DNA of 64,000 nt from Olivibacter jilunii (GTDB lineage: Bacteria > Bacteroidota > Bacteroidia > Sphingobacteriales > Sphingobacteriaceae): positions 388,043-452,042 of the forward strand of contig NZ_LR027850.1 of assembly GCF_900607235.1 (NCBI RefSeq), given 5' to 3'. This document shows, one piece after another, positions 35,183 to 43,521 of the stretch. A program made the translations under genes and the position numbers. The notes under the pieces were generated by a model that saw only the letters and a program-made list of their open reading frames with translations, did no database searches and was not told the DNA's origin. How positions within the stretch are numbered: the first letter of the stretch is position 1; each line of letters begins with the position of its first letter.

Positions 35183-37024
35183 TTACTTAGCGAAGTAATT
35201 CCGTAGGTTACCCTCATTTTCCGCATAATCCCATCGGATTTGATCTGCTTTTCCATCACCAGTGATGTCTGCATAATAGAAGTTGGTATTGGCGCTCTGC
35301 GAGGTGCCTCTTAGTGAATAAATAGGGCCGTCAAAAGTATTACCGGTAGTTGAATAGTAAGCTTTTATTTTGCCCAAATATAGATCCGGACGCCAGTAGA
35401 TTTTATCGGCCCGGCCATCACCATTGATATCCGCAAAATAGAAGGTAGTGGATGCCGAAACGCTGGTGGCGCCTGAATTGCTGAAGGCGCTGGATGCTGT
35501 GAAGGTACCATCACCATCGGAGAGATACACCATGGTTTTTCCGGCGTTTAAGCTTGGATGCCATAGCATTTTATCGGCTTTGCCGTCACCGTTTACGTCA
35601 GCATAATAGAAAGTGGTACCGGCGGTGGTGCTGGCGCCTTCTGAACCGTTAACTACCATACCACTAAAGTTGCCGCCCGACGTGGCAAGGTATACCCTTG
35701 TTTTACCCGAATCGAAAGTCGAGTTCCAATAAATTTTATCGGCCTTGCCGTCACCATTCACATCGGCGAAATGAAATACTGTAGTCTTGCCTGCGCTCGT
35801 TCCTTCGGGATTATCCACGACGGTCGAACTGAAATTACCGCCCGTGGTCGCCAAATAGACGCGGGTGTGACCGGCATTTAAGTTTGGATCCCATAAAATC
35901 TGATCGGCCTTACCATCGCCGTTCACATCCGCATAATGATAACGGCTAGTGCTTAGGGAGGAAGTGCCGGCGGCATGCGCAATTGCCGAAGCGGCAAAAG
36001 TGCCATCTCCATTGGAAAGGAATACTTGTGGCCTACCGCTATCATAGGTGGGGTTCCAATAAATCTTGTCCTGTTTCCCATCGCCATTTACGTCGGCAAA
36101 ATAAAAGTTGGTACCGGCACTGCTGCTTTTGCCATTGACATCGTTGTGCGGGCCGCCAAAGATGCAAGGGACATAAGTAGCTATGATGGGCCAATGATCG
36201 GAAGGCCAATAACCGTTATAGCTGGTGGTAATAACACGAGAAGAGGTGAAGGCCATGCTTCTGTCGCTCATAATCCAATCCAATTTGGAACTGCCTGTAG
36301 CATCCCAGCCGTGAAAGGTATAGTCGCCTGAGCTATCTCCCAAGGCATCTACCACGTCCAATTCATTTTTGAGATTTAAAATTTCGGTGGTACCAGGCTT
36401 TGCATTAAAATCACCAAACACAATCACCGGCAGGTTGTCCGTATTCTCTTGCTTTACCAAGGCCGCCAGCGCTTTCGCATTCTCAATTCGTATAGCTTGC
36501 GAATCATATTGCCAATGACTGTTACTGATAAAGTATCGGTTGGAGGTGATTTTATCTTGTAATACCACCCAGGTAGCGGTATTGATGATAGGTGAGGCAC
36601 CTAATCGTGAGGTGCCGCTTCGTTGAAGACTAAAACGTACATTTTTAAAAAAAATGGCTTTGGGTGTGCCGGTGATCCTTGTGTCGTAATATTCGCCATA
36701 ACCCAGATCAGCCATTTGGACTCTAAACCACGTTTCGAAGGAGTCGTCAGAAAATTCCTGTACGCCAAACACGTCGGGGGCACTGTCTACAATAATCTGA
36801 CGGATACTTCCCTTTCGCTCATCAATGCTTTGCGGATCGCTGTCATCATGATGCCTGACATTAAAGGATAAGACTTTAAAAGGGTTTCCACTGGCGAGCA
36901 AGGCAAGATTAGGCGCCGCTTGTAAGGAGGCTGCTTTAGCTGAATCATTAGGGGCGTTCATTTCTACCTGTTTGCAGGCTGCTAAACATAACACGCTTGC
37001 AACGACTAAGACTGTTTTTTTCAT
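35183..37024 (-). CDS. Lipoprotein with endonuclease/exonuclease/phosphatase domain and six FG-GAP repeats
   Basis: A 613-residue secreted protein. Lipobox Cys 17 (VLCLAAC), then an EEP (DNase I-like) phosphodiesterase domain ~55-285: VLSFNVRHHDD, GVQEFSDDSF, SNSHWQYDS, FGDFNAKPG and the closing PSDHWPIIATY hold the catalytic residues. From ~300 to the end six repeats of ~52 residues share a DVNGDGKADKIYW calcium-binding loop and a VYLATxGGNF strand: a VCBS/FG-GAP beta-propeller. It could hydrolyse nucleic acids or phospholipids on the surface while the propeller binds a ligand or partner. Both ends of the EEP catalytic set are present, so the enzyme should be active. Confidence 0.9.
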   Translation of the reverse strand: MKKTVLVVASVLCLAACKQVEMNAPNDSAKAASLQAAPNLALLASGNPFKVLSFNVRHHDDSDPQSIDERKGSIRQIIVDSAPDVFGVQEFSDDSFETWFRVQMADLGYGEYYDTRITGTPKAIFFKNVRFSLQRSGTSRLGASPIINTATWVVLQDKITSNRYFISNSHWQYDSQAIRIENAKALAALVKQENTDNLPVIVFGDFNAKPGTTEILNLKNELDVVDALGDSSGDYTFHGWDATGSSKLDWIMSDRSMAFTSSRVITTSYNGYWPSDHWPIIATYVPCIFGGPHNDVNGKSSSAGTNFYFADVNGDGKQDKIYWNPTYDSGRPQVFLSNGDGTFAASAIAHAAGTSSLSTSRYHYADVNGDGKADQILWDPNLNAGHTRVYLATTGGNFSSTVVDNPEGTSAGKTTVFHFADVNGDGKADKIYWNSTFDSGKTRVYLATSGGNFSGMVVNGSEGASTTAGTTFYYADVNGDGKADKMLWHPSLNAGKTMVYLSDGDGTFTASSAFSNSGATSVSASTTFYFADINGDGRADKIYWRPDLYLGKIKAYYSTTGNTFDGPIYSLRGTSQSANTNFYYADITGDGKADQIRWDYAENEGNLRNYFAK

Positions 37025-37339
37025 CCTATAAATATTTAAGTTTTGGTAAGCTTATTTGTACGTTGATGTAAACTGCCGCCGCTGCCTCTATCTGAAAATC
37101 TATACCGATCTCGTCAACAATAAACAAGCATAAATGAATAATATTAAAGAGACAAGATAGGTGTTTTTAAGAAAATGAAATATTATTTAATTAATAAATA
37201 AATGTTAGGAAATGATGTACAACTTGTATAAGGGGACGTCGCTACATAATCTTCTGAGCCAAATCATTAGGTAGGCGACGTGATGCTCATTTAAAAAGGA
37301 AAACATGATAAAAGTCATTTTTTTTAAAATAAAATAGCG
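37025..37339. other. AT-rich intergenic stretch, no gene seen
   Basis: About 315 bases, AT-rich, between a divergent pair (secreted phosphodiesterase-like and small hypothetical gene). No frame or known element found besides the promoter box that follows. Confidence 0.5.
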
Positions 37340-37347
37340 TAATTTTG
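37340..37347 (+). promoter_or_regulatory. Bacteroidota -7 box (TAATTTTG)
   Basis: Perfect match to TAnnTTTG, 26 bases before the ATG of the small hypothetical gene. The upstream -33 box is only T-rich (TTTT), so this is half-supported. Confidence 0.5.
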
Positions 37348-37373
37348 TCCAACTATCTTATTGAAATGCAGTT

Positions 37374-37607
37374 ATGCCCCTAAGTTTAGAATCCCTTGGA
37401 AAACTGCTCAAGGCAGAAATCCATACAATAGGCGATATTAGCCTTATTCCTTTGAATGAACATTATATCTTGACAGAAAATCCGATTAATAAAGAGGTAG
37501 AATTGGATAACTTGGAAACCTATGAATCTATTTCACTTTCGACGTATGATATTACCGATATCCTGGATTTTAAATCGATCCATCTACTCAAGAATTATTA
37601 CCAATAA
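37374..37607 (+). CDS. Small hypothetical protein
   Basis: A 77-residue acidic protein (PLSLESLGKLLKAEIHTIGD and later YDITDILDFKSIHLL) without signal peptide, TM or recognised family. A consensus -7 box precedes it. Followed 210 bases later by a response regulator on the same strand. Confidence 0.55.
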   Translation: MPLSLESLGKLLKAEIHTIGDISLIPLNEHYILTENPINKEVELDNLETYESISLSTYDITDILDFKSIHLLKNYYQ

Positions 37608-37817
37608 TAGGCTTAATAGAAGCCTGCAATAAATACCAGATTTATTTGCTTGTGATCATTGAGAATATTTCCCACAATTTCGCATTTAATCATGCCGGCC
37701 CGATAATAGTGGCTATTATACTTGATGAACCGAAATAATTTCAGTTACTTTATTCATCAATTATAAAGCTAGGAAAGCGAATCAAACCTGGTTCGATCAA
37801 CTATAATTCGGTAGCCT

Positions 37818-38474
37818 ATGAAAGCAACCATTGGCATTGTGGAGGATCACACGTTAGTGTTAAAGTCCTTGGAAATTATTATTAGCTCTTTCTCTTGTTT
37901 TGAGGTGACTTTACTGGCGGATAGCGGTTTCTCTCTATTTGAACAGTTAGACAAAGGGGAATCGGTACCGGATATTTTGTTAATAGACGTGCTCATGCCT
38001 GAAATGAACGGAGATGAGGTGGCAGCACGCGTCAAAAAAAAATATGCAAACGTTAAATTGGTTGCGATTTCCGGGCTCGACGATTCGGTCAGTGTTATGA
38101 AAATGATCCGAGCCGGTTGTTGTGCGTATTTGCAAAAAAATATAGAATTAGAAGAATTGGAAGGTGCACTTCAGGAGATATGGATGAAGGGTTATTACAA
38201 CAATTACCTGACGAACATGGGGTTTCAGGCTTCCAATACAGATTGGATGGACTTAAGAGACCGAGAATTGGAGTTTCTTCGTTTAGCTTGTTCCGACTTA
38301 AATTACCATGAAATAGCTGATTGCATGTGCCTTTCCATTAAAACAATCGACGGTTATCGGGCTTGCTTGTTTGCGAAATTTGGTGTGAAAAGTAGAGTGG
38401 GTTTAGTGTTGGAAGCATTAAAACATAATCTAATCTCTTTAACATCGCAAGCCTATTTGAAACGTAAGTATTAG
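37818..38474 (+). CDS. NarL/LuxR-type response regulator
   Basis: A 218-residue regulator: receiver (~1-120; acidic pair ED at 9-10, phosphoacceptor Asp 57 in ILLIDVLMPEMNG, Lys near 104) and a LuxR/GerE DNA-binding domain (~143-205; DLRDRELEFLRLACSDLNYHEIADCMCLSIKTIDGYR). No kinase is adjacent; the closest kinases are at 31036 and 44160. Target genes unknown. Hairpin terminator follows. Confidence 0.93.
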   Translation: MKATIGIVEDHTLVLKSLEIIISSFSCFEVTLLADSGFSLFEQLDKGESVPDILLIDVLMPEMNGDEVAARVKKKYANVKLVAISGLDDSVSVMKMIRAGCCAYLQKNIELEELEGALQEIWMKGYYNNYLTNMGFQASNTDWMDLRDRELEFLRLACSDLNYHEIADCMCLSIKTIDGYRACLFAKFGVKSRVGLVLEALKHNLISLTSQAYLKRKY

Positions 38475-38525
38475 TTTACTTGCTCCACCCTCCGCGTAAT
38501 CAAAGGTGGTAAATAATAAAAAGAA

Positions 38526-38555
38526 CAAGGCTGTCTTAAAAGCGAGACTGCCTTG
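38526..38555. terminator. Hairpin terminator between convergent genes
   Basis: CAAGGCTGTCT pairs with AGACTGCCTTG with one T-T mismatch around an 8-base loop. It sits between the response regulator and the convergent binding-protein gene. Confidence 0.75.
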
Positions 38556-38570
38556 CTCCATGACTAACTT

Positions 38571-39482
38571 TTAGTCGGTTTCAAAGCCATATTTCTTGTA
38601 GATCGCTTTTGCTTCATCGGAGGCTAAATAGTCGATAAAGTCGGCAGCCGCCCGAGGATGGGGTGCTTGCTTTAACTTACCGGCCATGTAAGTCGCGCGT
38701 ATGTTCTGTTCATCCGCTATCGGAATCAATTCAACCGGGTGGCCGATCATTTTCTGATAATAAGCTTCGGAGTACCACACGGGGGCCACATCGCTTTGTC
38801 CGTATAATATACGCAGTGGACTTTCACGATGATGGATGCGTGTTAAATAAGTACGGTTGTTTTTTACTTTTGTCTGCATGATGGTTTCATACAAAGTTTC
38901 ACCTCCGGCTTTTTTATAAGCGGCTTCAATCTGACGCCCGATTCCCTCCCAAGCCGGGTTCGGCATGCTGACCCGAATATCTTTTTTTCCTAGATCTTTT
39001 AAGGCCTTAATTTTTTTCGGATTTTTCTTTGGAACCATTAAGGCTAATTTATTGTACGCATAGACTTCCGTACGATCAAAATAGCTTGCCATCTCTGTTA
39101 TCCGATTTTTTCCTGCGGTATAGACATCGGGTTGATGGGTAATCCGTAGATTGCCCATAGTCAGCGATCCGCCTTCTATTTGCTTTGCCAATATACCGGG
39201 CGGAAGTGTTTCAGCAAAGATGCGCTGGTACTCGGGATGCTTCTCCTTAAATCCACTAAGTAGCTCATCGATGCACATAAATTGATTACCCGCGAAGAAT
39301 ACAACGAGTTGCGGATTTTCCACATCACCATATAAATCAGGTGCATTGTTTATACCAGGCACGGTAAATTGGACACTCGATTCCGGTGGCGTATTCCAAG
39401 GCGGGTCATAATGGTGCCCTTGTTGTGCCTTAGCCAAGTGAAGGGTGAGTATACTTGCCATAAAAAAGAATGTTGTCTTCAT
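38571..39482 (-). CDS. Periplasmic ModA-like substrate-binding protein
   Basis: A 303-residue secreted binding protein from ATG 39482 (MKTTFFFMASILTLHLAKA, Sec signal); an upstream in-frame ATG adds no signal. Two-lobed type-2 periplasmic fold: LVVFFAGNQFMCIDELLSGF (first lobe), RTEVYAYNKLALMVPKKNPKKIKALKDLGKKDIRVSMPNPAWEGIGRQ (hinge and second lobe, in parts) and YLASDEAKAIYKKYGF, as in ModA/tungstate and related proteins. No ABC permease or ATPase adjoins; it closes an operon after a DsrE-like and a cytochrome gene. Ligand unknown. Confidence 0.82.
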   Translation of the reverse strand: MKTTFFFMASILTLHLAKAQQGHHYDPPWNTPPESSVQFTVPGINNAPDLYGDVENPQLVVFFAGNQFMCIDELLSGFKEKHPEYQRIFAETLPPGILAKQIEGGSLTMGNLRITHQPDVYTAGKNRITEMASYFDRTEVYAYNKLALMVPKKNPKKIKALKDLGKKDIRVSMPNPAWEGIGRQIEAAYKKAGGETLYETIMQTKVKNNRTYLTRIHHRESPLRILYGQSDVAPVWYSEAYYQKMIGHPVELIPIADEQNIRATYMAGKLKQAPHPRAAADFIDYLASDEAKAIYKKYGFETD

Positions 39483-39553
39483 GTTTTGATTTGTTATTGT
39501 GTTTGTTCTCTTGATCATTGTCTTGTTTCCTGTGTGTTCTGATTGGTAAGCGA

Positions 39554-40027
39554 TCAAGGCTTAATAATCGTCCAGCCCTGGGCTGAGCGAATAACCAACT
39601 CGCCATTTCCACTGGGTACATAGGCAATAAAGTCATACAACTCTTCTTTTTTCAGTTTTCTTTCCTTTAAAGAATTTAAACATTGGGCTACAATTACGCC
39701 TTGATCGATTAAGCTTTTTAATGCGGCTTCATATTTGCCATTTTTTAGGTACGCTTCCGTACCTCCCGAGAAAGCAATCAGCTCTATTTCGATTTTTCCT
39801 TTTAGTCGCGGATCTTGCAGTACATTGTTGATGTTCCGTATGGCCTTTTCGATGGTAGCCGGAGCGTTACTATCCAGTTGATAGATGGCGCGATACCGAG
39901 GTTGGATCGCCTCGGCACCTTGATAAGCCCTGTTACGGATAATGGCTTGGCTATCTTGGGCATAAACAAAAGATGCTAGACTTAAAAATAAAGCAGTAGC
40001 GAGAATAAATGGTTTCAATGATTTCAT
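39554..40027 (-). CDS. Periplasmic DsrE/DsrF-like protein
   Basis: A 157-residue protein with a Sec signal (MKSLKPFILATALFLSLASFVYA). The mature part has the DsrE-like fold: YRAIYQLDSNAPATIEKAIRNINNVL, IEIELIAFSGGTEAYLKNGKY and LIDQGVIVAQCLNSLKERKLKKEEL, with a single Cys (~117) in VAQCLNS that sits where DsrE/DsrF proteins carry the sulfur-binding Cys. Lies between the TsdA-like cytochrome and the binding protein, 19 bases after the former. Confidence 0.82.
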   Translation of the reverse strand: MKSLKPFILATALFLSLASFVYAQDSQAIIRNRAYQGAEAIQPRYRAIYQLDSNAPATIEKAIRNINNVLQDPRLKGKIEIELIAFSGGTEAYLKNGKYEAALKSLIDQGVIVAQCLNSLKERKLKKEELYDFIAYVPSGNGELVIRSAQGWTIIKP

Positions 40028-40046
40028 GATCGATATGGTATTAATG

Positions 40047-41087
40047 TTAAAAATTAAAAGGTCCTAATTTATGTTGTGTTATGGTAATCCGATCTATATA
40101 AGGCGGATAAGGGCAATCCTTTGGCTTTTTGGTCAGATCGGGATAGTCCAATTCTTTATTTGCTTTTTGCGGTCTGCTAAAGGAATTGATATAAGCAGCT
40201 ACGTCATAGGCCTCTTCATCCGTTAAAATCGGGTCTTCGGCAGTTGCGCCCAAGGGCATATTCCCTTTGATGAATCGAGCCGCTGTCAGTAAACGGGCCA
40301 TGCCTGCTCCGTCATTGAAAGAATCGTTGCCCCAAAGCGGAGGGTATAGATAACCTTTTCCGTCGCCACTTTTACCTCGACGGCTACCCTGTCCATTTTC
40401 GCCATGACAAGTTATACAATATCTTTTGAATACAGCGGCTCCTTTTATCCTATCAGCTGCTCGATTGGGTTTGTTTAGTTGAACGAATCCTTGCCCCTCG
40501 ATACGCTTACCGATTGCGACATCTCGGCTGAGATGCTTTATGTAGCTGATCATAGCGCGCATCTCTTTACTATCAACCGGAATAGCTTTTCCATTCATGC
40601 TTCGTTCAAAGCAACCATTGATACGCTCTTCTAAAGATTCAACTTTATTTTCGCGTCCGATGTAAATAGGGAAGACTCCGGATAAACCAATATAGGGTGC
40701 AGCGTAAGCTTTGGTGCCTCCATTTAGATGGCAACTGGAGCAGGCTAGATTGTTACCGGTAACCATTCCTTCCTTTACTTCCGGACCTAGATATTTATAG
40801 GTTTCCGTGATTAATCGATGGCCGTAAGCAGCTAGTTCACCTTCTTTACTATTGTCGAAAGGTCTGATTACGGCCTCACTTACGTAGGATAGATAGTCGC
40901 CTGCTGTCGTTTTTTCCGCATTAGGGCCGACTACGGGAACCTGTACGGTCCTGCCATGGAGGATATAAATACACGACCCGATTAATAGCAAGATAAGGCA
41001 CGTAAGGATTTTCGTGTACTTTGTCAAGCGATAAACTTCCTGCCGGGCCGTCTCATCATCTGTAAAAGTTTCTTTTATCTTTTCCAT
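40047..41087 (-). CDS. Diheme c-type cytochrome, TsdA (thiosulfate dehydrogenase)-like
   Basis: A 346-residue protein anchored by one TM (~26-44). First heme motif CSSCH at 116-120 and second CITCH at 224-228. Between them ERINGCFERSMNG has a conserved Cys 159 in the place where TsdA enzymes carry the Cys axial ligand of the active-site heme. The usual TsdA features GTKAYAAPYIGLSGVFP are also present. TsdA oxidises thiosulfate to tetrathionate or the reverse in the periplasm. Activity is inferred; Cys 159 supports it. First gene of an operon with DsrE-like and binding-protein genes. Confidence 0.8.
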   Translation of the reverse strand: MEKIKETFTDDETARQEVYRLTKYTKILTCLILLLIGSCIYILHGRTVQVPVVGPNAEKTTAGDYLSYVSEAVIRPFDNSKEGELAAYGHRLITETYKYLGPEVKEGMVTGNNLACSSCHLNGGTKAYAAPYIGLSGVFPIYIGRENKVESLEERINGCFERSMNGKAIPVDSKEMRAMISYIKHLSRDVAIGKRIEGQGFVQLNKPNRAADRIKGAAVFKRYCITCHGENGQGSRRGKSGDGKGYLYPPLWGNDSFNDGAGMARLLTAARFIKGNMPLGATAEDPILTDEEAYDVAAYINSFSRPQKANKELDYPDLTKKPKDCPYPPYIDRITITQHKLGPFNF

Positions 41088-41168
41088 GGTGGCAAATCTA
41101 GGTGCTATCTGTATCAGATTTAAACGAGCTTTTTTTATAGGGTATAACCGGAAGTTATGGAGGTTTTG

Positions 41169-41231
41169 GTTGAATTGTTAAGTAGTTGAGTCGTTGAATA
41201 GTTAAGTGGTTAAGTCGTTGAGTAGTTAATT
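41169..41231. repeat. Degenerate 8-bp tandem repeat (GTTRAGTN)
   Basis: About eight imperfect copies of GTTRAGTN in direct order (GTTAAGTA, GTTGAGTC, GTTGAATA, GTTAAGTG, GTTAAGTC, GTTGAGTA). Same family as at 13583 and 43124. Confidence 0.8.
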
Positions 41232-41253
41232 TAGCTAATGTGATGATGTGACA

Positions 41254-41432
41254 ATTAGCCAATGTGATGATGAGCATGCTAGTGGCTGAAAGCTGATTTC
41301 TGATACCTAAAAGCTAATGCCTAAAGCCTATTGCCTATGGCTTATAGCTTGATTAGCCAATGTGATGATGAACAGGCTAGTGGCTGAAAGCTAAAAGCTA
41401 ATGCCTAAAGCCTATTGCCTAAGGCTTATAGC
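41254..41432. repeat. Direct repeat, two ~80-95-base copies
   Basis: ATTAGCCAATGTGATGATG begins both copies (41254 and 41352); each continues through GCTAGTGGCTGAAAGCT and GCTAATGCCTAAAGCC to a closing GGCTTATAGC. The first copy has an 18-base insertion after GAAAGCT. A third scrap TAGCTAATGTGATGATG precedes at ~41232. The 41088-41479 stretch holds only these repeats and the pncA promoter. Confidence 0.8.
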
Positions 41433-41448
41433 CTAAAAGGAAAATACG

Positions 41449-41456
41449 TATTTTTG
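41449..41456 (+). promoter_or_regulatory. Bacteroidota -7 box (TATTTTTG) for pncA
   Basis: Perfect match to TAnnTTTG, 23 bases before the pncA ATG. No clear TTTG at the -33 distance. Confidence 0.5.
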
Positions 41457-41479
41457 AAAGTAAGTGAATAGTATCTGAA

Positions 41480-42070
41480 ATGAAAGCACTAATTATTATC
41501 GATATACAACTCGATTTTTTGCCGGGAGGCGCTCTTGCGGTGGAACGAGGGGACGAAGTTATTCCGATTATCAATGAATTGCAATCGTCTTACAAGTTAG
41601 TAGTAGCTACGCAGGATTGGCATCCGGCAAATCATAAAAGTTTTTTTACTGAACATCCGGGAAAGCAGGTTTTTGAGCGAATTCAATGGAATGGCTTGGA
41701 GCAAGTGCTTTGGCCGGTACACTGTGTACAGGGAACAGAGGGAGCGGCCTTAGCACCGAAACTGTCAACGAATGCGGTCGAAGCTATTTTTAGAAAGGGC
41801 ATGGATCAACATATTGATAGCTACAGCGGCTTTTTTGATAATGGAAGGAAGAAATCGACAGGTATGGCGGACTTTTTAAAGGGAAGAGGTGTAACAGAAG
41901 TAGCAGTTTGTGGTCTTGCAGCCGATTATTGCGTCTATTATACAGCCAATGATGCCCTTGACCTGGGATTTAAAGCCGGTATTATTGAACACGCCTCCCG
42001 TGCCATTGATCCGGAACGATATCAACGGCTGAAGCTCGATTTCCAAGAAAAAGGAGGACAGATTTTATAA
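41480..42070 (+). CDS. pncA: Bifunctional nicotinamidase/pyrazinamidase PncA
   Basis: A 196-residue cysteine hydrolase that converts nicotinamide to nicotinate for NAD salvage. Catalytic Asp 8 (LIIIDIQLDFLPGGAL), metal-binding ATQDWHP, the Lys-containing FRKGMDQHIDSYSGF block and the nucleophilic Cys of VCGLAADYCVYYTANDA are all in place. The expected length for PncA is ~200. It stands alone after a repeat-rich region, with a consensus -7 box at 41449. Confidence 0.94.
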   Translation: MKALIIIDIQLDFLPGGALAVERGDEVIPIINELQSSYKLVVATQDWHPANHKSFFTEHPGKQVFERIQWNGLEQVLWPVHCVQGTEGAALAPKLSTNAVEAIFRKGMDQHIDSYSGFFDNGRKKSTGMADFLKGRGVTEVAVCGLAADYCVYYTANDALDLGFKAGIIEHASRAIDPERYQRLKLDFQEKGGQIL

Positions 42071-42130
42071 GTATTACAAATAGAATGCTTTGTCGTGCCT
42101 CCTCGCAGAAACGCTCCTATCCACGTCCTT

Positions 42131-42151
42131 GCCTGCCTACCGCAGGCAGGC
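42131..42151. repeat. Small palindrome, CCTGCC family
   Basis: Perfect 8-base arms GCCTGCCT / AGGCAGGC with a five-base centre. Relative of the palindrome at 13671. No T-run follows. Confidence 0.6.
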
Positions 42152-42247
42152 GACATGAAGAAGTGGAGTCTGGAAAGAAGTGAAGCAATCTAGGTATTAT
42201 AAGCAGGCGTCATTTCCGATAATCATATTAAAAATATCCCACGTTCA

Positions 42248-42278
42248 TTTGAAAACCACGCAAGCGTTTCTATTTTTG
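42248..42278 (+). promoter_or_regulatory. Bacteroidota sigma-A promoter TTTG-N19-TATTTTTG
   Basis: TTTG at 42248-42251, 19-base spacer, TATTTTTG at 42271-42278: both boxes and the spacing fit the Bacteroidota consensus. The MOSC gene ATG lies 20 bases downstream. Confidence 0.75.
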
Positions 42279-42297
42279 TTTACTATACTCATAGCCT

Positions 42298-43131
42298 ATG
42301 CTAAAAATTAGCGAACTCTTTATTTATCCGATCAAATCGTTGGGTGGTATTGCGCTTTCGGAGGCCGAAGTCACCGATAGAGGCTTTAAATACGATCGGC
42401 GATGGATGTTGATCGATGAAAACAATCAATTTCTTACGCAACGCGTCCACCCGCAAATGGCTTTGTTTAAGCTTGAGATGGGGGGTGATGGCTTGTCGGT
42501 AACGCATCCTGAACGGGGGAAAATGCATATACCTTTTGAGCCGGTTGAAGCTCAATTAAGCGAAGTTGTCATCTGGGAAGATACTTGTCAAGCGGTTTCC
42601 GTGAGCCGTGAGGTGGATGCCTGGTTTAGTGATGCCCTGGGCTTGACCTGCCGATTGGTGTATATGCCTGACAGTACCACGCGCGAAGTGGATCAACGCT
42701 ACGCGCCTAAAGGCATGATTACTTCTTTTTCGGATGCTTACCCTTTTTTGATAATAGGACAAGCATCGTTGGATGACTTAAACGCCCGGCTGGAGATCGC
42801 TCTTCCCATGAATCGCTTTAGGCCTAATATCGTATTTACAGGGGGCGCTGCCTTTGAAGAGGATCGCATGAACCATATACGAATTGGTGGCACGATCGAT
42901 TTTTACGGCGTTAAGCTTTGTGCGCGGTGTGTGATGACTACAATTGATCAACAAAGTGCAAAAAAGGCGAAAGAACCGTTAAAAACATTGGCCTCGTACC
43001 GTTCAAGGGAAAAGAAAATTCTATTCGGACAGAATCTTATACATCAAGGTAGTGGTTTTGTTAAGGTTGGCGACCCTTTGGAAGTGCTGAGTACCCACAC
43101 GGAGGAACGTTTTATAGTGGGAGGTAGTTGA
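42298..43131 (+). CDS. MOSC domain protein with beta-barrel N-terminus (mARC/YcbX-like)
   Basis: A 277-residue protein: MOSC_N domain (~1-115; ELFIYPIKSLGGIALSEAEV, DRRWMLIDENNQFLTQR) and MOSC domain (~125-265) with RFRPNIVFTGG and KLCARCVMTTID, whose Cys would bind the molybdenum cofactor. Relatives (YcbX, mARC) reduce N-hydroxylated compounds. The gene ends inside the 8-bp repeat array, which supplies its TGA. Promoter at 42248. Confidence 0.92.
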   Translation: MLKISELFIYPIKSLGGIALSEAEVTDRGFKYDRRWMLIDENNQFLTQRVHPQMALFKLEMGGDGLSVTHPERGKMHIPFEPVEAQLSEVVIWEDTCQAVSVSREVDAWFSDALGLTCRLVYMPDSTTREVDQRYAPKGMITSFSDAYPFLIIGQASLDDLNARLEIALPMNRFRPNIVFTGGAAFEEDRMNHIRIGGTIDFYGVKLCARCVMTTIDQQSAKKAKEPLKTLASYRSREKKILFGQNLIHQGSGFVKVGDPLEVLSTHTEERFIVGGS

Positions 43132-43246
43132 GTAGTTGGGGCTTTAAATGGTTGAGTTGTTAAATAGTTAAGTCGTTAAATAGTTGAGTAGTTAAATGGT
43201 TGGCTTGTTAAATAGTTGGGTGGTTGAATGGTTCATTCGTTGAGCA
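43124..43246. repeat. Degenerate 8-bp tandem repeat (GTTRAGTN), longest copy
   Basis: About 14 imperfect copies of the same unit as at 13583 and 41169 (for example GTTGAGTA, GTTAAGTC, GTTAAATA, GTTGGGTG). The array starts in the last codons of the MOSC gene. Beyond it, 43247-43433 holds no gene, only short repeats of the GCTTATAGCC type also seen at 41332. Confidence 0.8.
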
Positions 43247-43433
43247 GACTTATCATAGGAATGGCTGACAGTTACGATAGCAATAGCAGGAGGACGTTAC
43301 GCGTAGGGCAAACTATTCACTATTAACAATTCCCTTATTCACTGTTTATAGCTTATAGCCTATAGCGTAAAGCTTTTAGCTTTTTTAAAAAAAAATCCAA
43401 ACAAAAAAGAGACCACTATGTTATCTATATAGA

Positions 43434-43518
43434 TTTTTTTAAAGGGGTGGCTTTTAATAAGTCTGAGAATAAACCCATTGAACCTGATTTGGGTAATGCC
43501 AACGAAGGAATTAAAAAA
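43434..43518 (+). promoter_or_regulatory. TPP (thiamine pyrophosphate) riboswitch
   Basis: The TPP aptamer core is plain: GGGGTGGCTT, CTGAGA, AACCCATTGAACCTGATTTG (P4/P5) and GGGTAATGCCAACGAAGGAA (quoted in parts). P1 can form from TTTTTTTAAA (43434) and TTAAAAAA (43511); a five-pair P3 GGCTT/AAGTC is present. A Rho-independent terminator follows at 43522, so it should control by termination. The next gene is a CDP-alcohol phosphatidyltransferase, not a thiamine gene. Confidence 0.93.
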
Positions 43519-43521
43519 GTC

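Noticed and set aside
41169-43246. CRISPR array
   Set aside because: Units are 8 bases, degenerate and without spacers; no cas gene in the window.
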